Origin: a virus
DNA length: 29,052 nucleotides
Reading direction: 5' to 3' (one strand)
Virus record (IMG/VR): IMGVR_UViG_3300023116_000239
Location: 1 to 29,052 of that record
Under the pieces are notes generated by a model. It made no database searches. It had not been told where the DNA came from and saw only the letters and a list, made by a program, of their open reading frames with translations. A program made the translations under genes and the position numbers. Position 1 is the stretch's first letter; every line of letters begins with the position of its first letter. Below are positions 1-12,000 of the stretch, in pieces.

Positions 1-1
1 A

Positions 2-85
2 TCTGGTGATGAAATATCTGGAACTGTTTTCAACAGAGATTTTTACACATCAAGTTATTCAAACGGAAGTTTAATCAGAGAGTAG
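2..85 (+). CDS. C-terminal end of an upstream virion gene (gp6 by position)
   Basis: An open frame enters from the left edge and stops at TAG 83-85, giving the last 27 residues of a protein that ends in SLIRE. The giant gene starts two bases after the stop. In T4 the gene before gp7 and gp8 is gp6, a baseplate wedge protein, so the position suggests gp6. The fragment is too short to recognise by sequence, and it could be another baseplate gene such as gp25 or gp53. Confidence 0.5.
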   Translation, partial: SGDEISGTVFNRDFYTSSYSNGSLIRE

Positions 86-86
86 T

Positions 87-3000
87 ATGATACAGACTGG
101 GATTGAATCTAGAGTAAAGATTCAGGACATAATTTCCAATCAGTTACCAGAATTTGTCTTGGATGAAAGTCCAAAGGCAGTAGATTTTTTAAAGCAATAT
201 TACATTTCTCAAGAATATCAAGGCGGACCTGTTGATATTGTAGAAAATTTAGATGAATATTTAAAAGTAGATAACCTCACCCCAGATGTGGTTGTTGGAT
301 TTACTACACTTTCCTCCAATATTAGTGCAAGTGACACTACTATTACTGTTTCAAACACAAGAGGATTTCCCAATCAATATGGTCTTTTAAAAATAGATAG
401 TGAGATTATAACATATACTGGTATTACAACAAACACTTTTACTGGTTGTGTTCGGGGTTTCTCAGGTATTACTAGTTATCATACGGATTTGAATGAAGAA
501 GAGTTAGTCTTCTCCACATCAACCGCAGAATCTCACAGTAGTAATGCAAAGATACAGAATCTGAGTTCACTATTTCTAAAAGAATTCTACAAAAAACTGA
601 AATTTACATATACTCCAGGATTCGAAGATAGAGTTTTTGATTCAAGAATCAATGCCGGAAACTTTATCAAAGAAGCAAGATCTTTTTATGAGACAAAGGG
701 AACGGATGATTCATTTAGAATCTTATTCAACGTATTATATGGAGAGACTCCAAAGATTATTAATCTTGAAAATTATCTGATTAAACCATCTGATGCACAA
801 TTTATCAGAAGAGAAATATGTGTTGCTGAAGTAATTTCTGGAAATCCATTAAAAATAGTTGGGCAAACATTAACAAAAACAACAGATGATGCCACTAATG
901 CATCAATATCATCTGTTGAAGCATTTACAAGAAATCAAAAACAATATTTTAAGATTGGATTATTTGTTGGATATGATGACAATAGTAGTGTTCAAGGAAA
1001 TTTTGCAGTTACACCCAGTTCAAAAGTTTTAGAGAGTGTGAGTGTAGGATCATCAGTAATATCAGTAGATTCTACAATTGGATTTGGACAAACTGGAATA
1101 TTATATTCTGGATCAAATATTATCGAATATTCTGATAAGAGTATTAATCAGTTTTTGGGATGTTCTGGAGTTACTAGTGATATTATTGCTACCGATAATA
1201 TTCATTCGGATGATACTTATTTTTCATATGAAGATGGAGATATTTCAAAAAAGGTTGTCTTAAGACTTACAGGTGTTTTATCTGATTTTGTACAAAAGTC
1301 AAAAACGATTTCTGTTAGTGAAGGTGATATAATAACTGTTAAAAATGTTGGCACATTAGTTAAAAATCCGGAGCAAAATAAAACATATAAAGAAATTTTT
1401 GCAAACTCTTGGATTTATAACACTAGCTCTTCTGTCAGTATTGATTCTTTTGATGGAGCATCGGTTTTATTAAAAACATCGGTAGATAAATCTCAATTTA
1501 AAAAAGGAGATCTTGTAGAGTTTATAGATGAAACGACAAACACTGTTGTGTTTCCAACAGAATCTTCATCTAAACCTTATATTGATGCAAATATACCCTT
1601 TCAGTCAAAATCATTATCTATAGGAAACTTAACTGGATTTACTCCAGTTGCAAGTAAAAACTATAAGATAAGAAGAAAAATTAATAAAGCAAATAGTTCT
1701 TCCATTTCATTTAAATATGGAAATGATAGCATTATTTCGGATGTTCAAAATCTATACTTAGATAATGATGATTATGCGTATGTCGCATCAAATTCTTTGC
1801 CTTCTTGGGGGAATGGATTTGGAAATACATATACTTACAAAATAACAAAGACTTTAAATTCTGCATCAATTTCTGCAACTTCTGGAAGTTTATCCGATTT
1901 AGATCCCGCAACGGGTTTGTATACCTCCATTTTATTTGATACCAATGTTCCCTTCATAAGTGGAGAAAAAATCCAATACACGGCATCTGGAACCCCTCTC
2001 AGCGGATTATCTGAAGGTTCTTACTATGTTAAAGTTTTATCAAACCCCAAAAAGATAAAACTTTTTACTTCAAACTCATTTTTAGACTCTGATTCCAATG
2101 CTGTTCAGTTTGAGTCTTCAACAATACCACTCGAAACACATAGTTTTGTTTTATATTCTCAAAAATCGAGAACAATAAATCCACAAAAAGTTTTAAAGAA
2201 GTTTACTCTAAATCCAAATATTAAAAACGGAACCGGAGAAAAAACAATTCCAGGAACAACTGGAATGCTGATTAATGGGGTTGAAATTTCCAACTATAAA
2301 ACTTTTGATAAGATTTATTCTGGTCCTATTGAAAATGTAAATATTTTGAATGGAGGATCTGGTTTTGATGTAATCAATCCACCAAAAATAGTGGTTTCTG
2401 CAGGGTTGGGAACAACCGCATTGGTTCAACCAGTGATAAGTGGTTCTGTACAAGAAATTTTTGTTGATAAGCAAGATTTTAATATCAAAGAAGTATTGTC
2501 AGTCAATGTTACTGGTGGAAATGGATCTGGTGGTTCTTTTGAACCAGTAACAGTTGTAAAGAGAAGAGAGATATTATTCGACGGTAGAGCAACTACTGAA
2601 GGTGGGGGAATAAGTACTACTACATCACAACTTACATTTTTAAGTGATCATAACTTAACAAATGGTGAAGAAGTTACTTATAGAAATAACGGAAATGAAA
2701 ATATCAGTATCGGTCTAGGAGTATCTGCATTAGTTGATAATAAAAATTATTTTGTGAAGATTGATAATAATACTACTGTTCAACTGTTCAATACTTTTGA
2801 TGATTATCAATCCAATGCAAATGTTATTTCTTTTGGAACTACTTCTCTAAGTGGAACTCACAAATTTTTAACCGGAACTGCAAAGAAAACTATTTCGGAA
2901 ATAAAGGTTATTGATGGTGGAACATTCACAAATAGAAAACTTTTGGTAAAACCATCAGGAATTTCCACATCACAAAGTTTGATTAACTTTACTAATCATG

Positions 3001-6000
3001 GTTTTTCTAGTGGTGAAATCGTAGAGTATGCATCAGTTGTTGGACTAGGATCCACACAGCCACAAAATATTTCTGGTTTAACTACAACCAATCAATACTA
3101 TATCTTAAAAGAAAACAATAATTCGTTCAGAGTTTGTGATGCGGGTGTTGGTGGTACTAACCTCACAAATTATGAGCAGAAAAACTTTGTAAAGTTGTCT
3201 TCAACAGGGACAGGTTTTCAGCAATTTAAGTATCCCGATATTCGGGCATCGGCTGAAGTTACAGTAGTTGGACTTGGGACAACTACTCAAATACAGTCTG
3301 TAACTTTGACACCTGTTATCAAAGGATCAATCAAACAAGTATATCTTTATGAACCAGGAACAAGATATGGATCCAATATTTTAAATCTTCAAAAGAAACC
3401 ATCATTAACAATTAAAAATGGCAGAGATGCACAGTTCTCTCCAATCATAGTTAATGGATCAGTAAATGAAGTTAATCTTCAATTCGGTGGATTTGATTAT
3501 TTTTCAATTCCTGATGTTATTGTTAGTGATCCAACTGGATCTGGAACGGGTGCTAAATTAAGAGCAATAATTTCTGACGGCAAAGTTTCTGAACTAAGAA
3601 TAATTAATGCAGGTATTGGATATTCAACTTCTAGCACTATTGAAGTCATTCCAAGTGGAAAGGATCAAATATTTGATTGTTCTATTAGATCTTTGTCCGT
3701 TAATCAAGTTGAAAAACTTTCGACACAACAAACTGAAATTTTAAGAGACGTTGATGATGAGTTATCATATTCTGTATCCGGATATTTTGATACATTGAGG
3801 TCATCTTTCCAAGATGATGGATCAGACATTTCCGGAATCATCGGATGGGCATATGATGGAAATCCAATCTATGGGTCATATTCATCCCCAGATCCAGAAA
3901 ATATAAACTCTGGTATCAAAACGATGACTTCTAGTTATGTTAAAAACACATCTAATGTTTATGACAGACCATCAACATCCAACTTCCCTCTAGGATTTTT
4001 CGTCGAAGACTATAGATATGAAAATGGAAGTGGAGATCTTGATAGAAATAATGGAAGATTTGCAAAAACCGAAGATTTTCCGAATGGTGTATATGCATAC
4101 TACGCATCAATAAATCCAGTATCAGGAAAACCACAATTCCCATATTTTATTGGAGACACTTTTAGATCAAATACTTTAAGTGAAAATCCCACATTAAATC
4201 AAACATTTGATTTTAATAACTCGTCACTTTCTAGAAACACTCTTCCATATAAGATTTCAGAACCAAATGCCGATAATGATTTTATCATAGAAAGTAATGA
4301 AATTAGAAGACAAAAAATATCCATCGAGTCTGTTCAAGAAGGATCTATTAAATCTATAGACATTGTAAATCCTGGAGACAATTTTAAAGTAAATGATTCT
4401 TTAAACTTTGACAATAGTAACACAAATGGTGGTGGAATTTCTGCAGAAATTTCAGAGTTAAAAGGAAAAACTATTAATAGAGTTGATACAATATATCAAT
4501 CATATAACAATGCCTTATTTACTTGGAGAAAGGACGGGAAGGTAAACGTAACTATAGAACCTTTCCACGTATTTGGAGATAATGATTACGTTTCAATATC
4601 CGGATTCTCCACATCTACACTATCTTCATTAAATGGTTATTTTCAAATTGATGTTTCAAGTATTCCAACTATAGGAATAACTACAGAGATTGCAGGAACC
4701 GGTGCTGCAACAACAGAAATCTATGTGACGCAAGTTCCATCTGGTATTTCTGTTGGTAGTACAATTGGGATTGGGACAGAGACTATTGAAGTTCTTAATG
4801 TATATTCAAATAAAAATGTTCTCAGAGTAAAGAGAGGTCTTCCCGGAACTACACATAATGTCGGTGTGGCAATAACGGCTAAAACAAAAACCTTTACTAT
4901 TGATCAGCAACTAGATTATTTTAAGTCAAAAGTTAATGATAAGATTTATTTTAACCCTAGAGAATCTGTTGGATTGGGCACAACTGCCGGAACTGGACAT
5001 GAGGTTTCCTATTCATTTGGACAAGAAACAATAACGGGATCCATTCCCACTCAAAGAATTAGTTTAGAGGATCATCCATTCAAAACCAATCAAAAATTAA
5101 CATATAGTAGAAACGGTAATAGTCATATTTCAATTTCTACTTCTCCAACAGGAACACCATTTAATCTTCCAACCACAGTATATGCTGTTAATAAGTCACC
5201 AAGTACGATTGGTATAAAAACCTCCCTTACATCCAATGAAGTATTTTTCATAACAAATGGTGACAATGCGGATGATTATTACTTCGAAAGTAATCTCGAA
5301 CAAAAAGTAGGAAAAGTTGAAAAGATTTTATCGACTGTTTCAATATCAACAACGCATGGATTAACTGCTGGTGATTCAATCACTTTAAATGTCAAACCGA
5401 ATCTTTCTGTTGGAATAGGAACTTCAACTGCTATTAGAGTAAACAGAAATTCAGTTACAGGAAATCTTCAAATTAATCCTATAGGATTTACATCTATAGG
5501 TGTCAATACATTAACTAATGAGATTACTATTAGTTCCCATGATTTGAAAACGGGAGATAAGATTTATTATGAAGCAAATACTGTTGCTTCTGGTTTAAGC
5601 ACTGGTTCTTACTTTGTTTATAGAGTAGATTCAAACACTATTAAGTTAAGCGAAACCCTCATTAATTCCAAACAAAATCCACCGGTAGTGGTAAGTATTG
5701 CCGGAACTGGCGGATCATCTCAAACTATTTCTCCAATCAATCCAAAAATAGAATCTATTGTAAATAATAATCTTGTATTTGATTTATCAGATTCCTCTTT
5801 AAATGGATATGCATTTAAGGTTTACTACGATCAAGATTTTAATAATGAATTTGTATCCACAGGATCTACGTCCACTTTTAACACGATTGGTGTTGGTACT
5901 ACAGGTCAACCGGGTGCGACTTATACAATCAATCATTCATCTGTGGGATTCCCAGAAAAACTTTACTATTCATTAGAAAGGGCAGGATATATTAGCACAT

Positions 6001-9000
6001 CCGATAAAGATGTAAATAATTTTTCCGAGATTGAATTTGTCAATAGTATTTACAATCAGACTTATACAATCTCTGGTGTAGGAACTACCACATTCCAAGT
6101 TTCATTACAACAAAAACCGGAAAAATTATCATATTCATCTGCAGAGTGCGATAAGTTAGAATATACAACTACTTCTCTATCAGCATCAGGACCAGCAAAT
6201 AAAGTAAAACTTCTATCCGGTGGATCTGAATACAAAAAACTACCCTCCTTATCAAATGTAACTTCAACAAATGGAGAGAATCTGTTTGTTTCCCTCAATT
6301 CTGATGAAATTGGAAACATTATAGAAACCAAAATTATAAATGAGGGATTTGAGTATTCATCCGATAAAACATTACAACCAGAAGCTTTCATATCTCCAAA
6401 TATTAAGTTAAAGGATTCAAATACGATTGGTATTGTTACCATAACATCCGGTGGATATGGATATATTTCAGAACCTCAAGTAGTTGTTGTCAACAACAAC
6501 ACAAGAACTGTATTGGATAATGGATTGATAAAACCAATATTGACAGCCAACTCAATTACAAGTTTGAATATTGATGTCCCACCAAAAGGAATTTCAGATC
6601 AATCGGCAGAACTTTTTACTGTCAATAATACCAATGGCATTAGTATAAAACAGGTCCAATCATCAAATACTGGAATCTTTACTTGCATTCTCACAACACC
6701 ATCTGCAGGATTCTCTACAGATGCATTTGCAGTGAATGATGAGGTCTTCCTTGAAGGTATTCAAAAGTATAGTGCTTCTGGAGATGGATTCAATTCTAGT
6801 GACTATGGATATAAGTTCTTTACGGTCACAAAATATGAAAATAAATTTACACCCGGATTAACTGATGATCAAGTTACCGTTAGTATTGCCGGTTTAGGAA
6901 CTAATACTGGAATTGCAAAAACAATTCAAGATTCTTTTGGTACAATCATATCTAAAGACAATTATCCAACGTTTACAATTTCATTAAAACCATCTGCGTT
7001 TGAAGTTGGAGAAAAGATTATTAGTAATGGTATAGAGAGAGATTTAGAAGTCACTGGATATGATGATACTGGGTCTCTTAAAGTATTTGGATCTTATGAT
7101 CTATCTACTAATGAGATAATTGAGGGAAAAACATCTGGAAATATTGCAACTATCGAATCTTTGGTCAAATATAATGGAATGTATGAGATTCAGTTCTCCA
7201 ATAGAAAAGACGAAGGTTGGGATACTGAAACTGGAAAATTGAGTGAAGATTATCAGGTTCTTGCAGATAATGATTATTATCAAAATCTTTCTTACTCTAT
7301 TAAGAGTAATCAACAATGGAAAGACATTAGGACACCAGTTAATAGTTTGGTTCACTCAGTTGGAACTAAAAATTTCTCAGATACAGAAGTAATATCCGAT
7401 GAAGATGATAAGATTGGAATCTCTAGTTTCTCAGACAATACGACAATCGTAAGAGATTATATTGATGAAAAAAGAGTGGATACCATTAATAACTTTGATT
7501 TTGTGAAAGATATTGATTTGGTCAATGAAAGATCAAAATTCTTAAAATTATCAAACAAAAAACTCACAAATTATAATGAGTCCAGATCTAATATTGTTTT
7601 AAAAATTGACAATATTCAAGATCAATTTAGTGCTTTTGAATCCGAACCATTTGTTTATAAAGATATATTAGATCTAAATGATGTTGGATCATATAATAAT
7701 TATTTGTTTAAAGTTTCTGATGTAAGTAACGAAAATCAGGTTCAACTTACAAATCTGGTTTTATTGAAGAATGATACTAATAAAAATATTGCAATCTTAG
7801 AAAAACAGTCTTTGGTAAATGTTGGATCCGGATTTACCACACAGGATGGGGAGCAATATGGAGATTTCTCAGTAGAAAGTGATGAATTTGGAAACAACTA
7901 TCTCAGATTTACTCCGGAAGATCCATTTAATATTGAATATGATATCAAGTATATCTACAAAAAGTTTGATAATCAAGTTGTTGGGGTAGGAACAAAATCA
8001 GTTGGATTTGTTGATCTAACTTCTCGTAGTCAAGAGGTTATTATCGGAATTACTTCAACTATTATTGGAGTTGCAACTGATAAGTTTACTTCATTACACG
8101 TTAATGCACAGGTTTACAAAGAAGTAAGCAATGAGATGAATTTTGTTGAGTTATATTTAACTCATGATGGAACAAATACAAATATTGCAGATTTCTATTT
8201 TGATACTGGAGATTTTTCAACATCTAGTGGATTAATCGGATCATTTGGGGCAAATATCAATTCTGGAATAGTCAATTTAACTTTCAACAATGATTCCAAT
8301 GAAGATGTTGTTGTAAAAACTAGAATTGTTGGATTTGGAACAACTGCCGTTGGTGTTGGGACTTACAGATATATTTTAACAAATCAACCAGTGGGTAATG
8401 AAAGATCTGCAATTTATCAATCCGATTTTGCTGGAGGAACTGGTGTAACGACATTTTTAACATTGGATAAAAATATTTTTGATGCATCGAAATCTTTAGT
8501 TGAAGTTAGTATTGGATCTACAAAATCAATTCACCAAATTATGATGGTTCAGGACAAAACTGACATCTATATTCAACAATCTTCAATCCTTTCAGTTGGA
8601 AGTACAACGGGAATAGGAACCTTTGGTGGAGAATATTCTGGAGATAATGTTTTAATTAAGTTCTATCCAGATGCAAGTTTTACTGGCAATGTTCAAATTC
8701 ACTCTTTCAGCGAGTGTCTTTATACGACTGTCGATTTTGTAAATCAAGCACCAGATCTTTTGTATGGAAATTCTGTAGAAACTGTAAATACTTCTCAATA
8801 TCTTGCAATCAACGGAGATAGAATTAATAAAGAAGACTTTGTACTTAGATCAAACAATACTCCAATTTTTGCCAAAACATTTGATCCAGCAAATACAAAT
8901 ATTCTCAATCAATCGACAGGAGTATTTTCGATTAATAATCATTTCTTCAGTAATGGTGAAGAATTAGTTTATACTCCAGGATCAACATTTGTCGGTGTTG

Positions 9001-12000
9001 GATCAACTCCAATGATGTATAAGAATGGATCTGTTATTGCAGAACTGCCAACACAAGTATTTGCTATTGTTAATAATAACGATAACGAGTTCTCAATATC
9101 AACAACAAAATCAGGAACAGCAGTAACATTTACATCTTTAGGTGAAGGAAATGCTCATCAATTTGCAATGGCAAAGAGAAATGAAAAAACTATTATTACC
9201 CTTGATAATGTTGCACAATACCCAATTACATTCACAAAAATCTCTCAAACATTAAGTGGAAATGGTGGTGGAATCACAACCTCAGCAACAACATTTGCTT
9301 TAAGTGGAATCACAACTATAGTTCCTCTTGATATATTGAAAATAGATGATGAATATATGAAAGTTGTTAATGTTGGATTTGGAACAACAAATATTGGACC
9401 TATTACCAATACAGGAACTGAAAAATTAGTTCAGGTTGAGAGAGGTCACGTAGGATCTTCTGCAACATCACATACTGATTCGACATCGACTAGAATATAC
9501 AAAGGATCTTACAATATTGTTGGAGATAGCATTTTCTTTACAAAAGCACCGAGAGGTAATTCAAGTATTACTAGAGATAGTAGCAACTTAAAGTTTGAAA
9601 CTTCCGACTTTACTGGCAGAGTGTTCCTTAGGAGTGATTACACTACAAACCAAGTTTATGATGATGTTTCTGACCAATTTAGTGGAATTGGTAGAACATT
9701 TACATTAACTGTTGGTGGAGCAAATACTGCTGGTATTGGAACTACTGGTGGAAATGGAGTAGTGTTTATCAATGGAATATTCCAAACTCCAACAACTCAA
9801 AATAATCCATCAAGAAATTTCAGAATTATTGAGCAAACCTCTCCTACAGGAATATCTTCTATCGTATTCAGTGGTATTAGAACAGATATAGCAGATCCAA
9901 ATAGTATTTTGATTTCGGAATCCGATGTAAATCAAAACCAAATTCCTAGAGGTGGTATTATTATTTCTCTTGGATCGACTGGTGGACTTGGGTATGCACC
10001 TCTTGCTGGTGCCGCAGTCACTGCAGTAGTTTCTGCTGGTGTTATTGTTGGATTAAATACTGGAATTACTGGAGGAACCTTTGGATCTGGATACAATGGA
10101 ATTGTATCAATAGGTATCAGTGTTTATGAAAATGGTCATAGTGGAAATGTAGCAGATATTAGTGCTACAGTAGGTGCAGGTGGAACATTGGTGTTCACTA
10201 TCAATGATGGTGGAAGTGGATATAATAATCCAGAAATATTTGTTTCAGAACCTTCATATGAAAACCTTGAAATAACCGGTGTCTCTAGAATAGGTGTGGG
10301 TGCAACAACTGATACTGGAACTGGATTATTGCTTAATGTCAATGTTGGTGCAAGTTCAACAGTAGGTGTTGGATCAACATACTTTGCTGTTAATAGTTTC
10401 TCTATTGCAAGATCTGGATATGCATTCAGAAAAGGTGACGTATTCAAACCAGTTGGATTAGTCACTGCTGCTGGATTAGCATCTCCACTATCTGATTTTG
10501 AAATAACTGTATTGGAGACATTTACTGATAATTTTGGAGCATGGCAGTTTGGAGAACTTGACTTCATTGATTCTATTAAAAACTATCAGGATGGAATAAG
10601 AATCAGATTCCCACTATTCTATAATGGATCAATTCTTAGTTTCGAAAAACCAGAAGATTCTACTATAGATCTTCAAAATGTATTATTAATATTCATCAAT
10701 GGAGTTCTTCAAAGTCCTGGAGATGCATATACTTTTGATGGTGGTACATCATTCGCATTCAGTGTTGCACCAAAACCAAGTGATAATATTGACATTTTCT
10801 TCTATAGAGGGACAAGAGGTTTAGATGATATACAAGTAGAAAATGTTATTCCAACTTTGGAAAGAGGTGATAATGTTCAAGTATTTAAAAATGATACTAT
10901 TTCTGGAACAGTTACTCAAGATCAAAGAACTATTTTTGATGTCTCTTTCTCAGATAAGTTTGAAACAAATTTATATACTGATCAAGGAGTTGATGAAGTC
11001 AATGACAAACCCATGTCATGGACAAAACAAAAAACCGATAGAGTAATTAATGGTGAGTTTGTCTACAAGACGAGACAATCTACAATTTCTCAAGTATATC
11101 CGACTGCAAAAATTATTAAAGATGTTTCAACTTCAGATTCTAGAATTTTTGTTGATGATGTAAGTGATTTCACATATAATCTTGGTGCTGGACCATACAA
11201 TTCATTGAAAGGTATTGTTGTTGATGGCAAAGAAGATCCTTCACCAGCAAATATTACTGCAACTATTGGTGCAGGTGGAACTATCAGTTCTCTTAGTATT
11301 GTTAATGGTGGAAGTGGATACACTGGATCCACTGTTAATGTTAAGTTCCAAAATCCTTTACGTGTTGGTGTTGGATTCGGAACAACTGCCACTGCAACCG
11401 TAACAGTTGGGAGTGGTGGATCTTTAACCACTCCAATCAATATTACAAATCCAGGATTTGGATACACTGTTGCACCAAAAACTATCGTTCCTTTACCTAG
11501 TCCAAATTATGAAAACTTGGGAGGTATTCAAATTGTTTCTGGTTTCTCTGGAATAATAACATCTATTGAAACTACTACAGGAACAGGTGGACATTCATTA
11601 GGAATCAAGTTCTTCCTCGATAGATCTCCAACAGCATTTGGCAATGATTTGAAAGTTGGATATCCAATATTTGTTAAGAACACTAAGGTTGGATCGGGTG
11701 TGACATCAGTTGATAGTTCTGATAGCGCTATAGTTGGCATTGGAACAACATTCTTAGACAATATCTATTATGTTGGTGCAATAACTGTCGATGGGACAGT
11801 AGGAATTGTCACATGCAATATTGATTCCGGAACTAATACGACAGGTCTTTCTACTAGTGGAGATATTGTTGGAGAATTCTCTTGGGGATTGTTTACATCG
11901 ATTACTAGATCATCATCTCCTATTTCTATTGGAGTTACTGGAAAAACTGTTGATGTTGGTTTATCCACATTCCCAACAATTCAAAGAAGGGGTGAGGGTC

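Noticed and set aside
6062-6442. 126-codon minus-strand open frame in the giant gene
   Set aside because: It is a shadow of the coding strand. No other gene in the window is on the minus strand.
10136-10567. 143-codon open frame on the minus strand inside the giant gene
   Set aside because: It lies wholly within a well-supported gene, is rich in Pro/Thr/Val as expected from the complement of Gly/Asn/Thr repeats, and has no recognisable motif or start signal.
10173-11481. Possible CRISPR or short tandem DNA repeats
   Set aside because: The repeats are irregular, coding and diverged at DNA level, with no constant repeat or spacer length.
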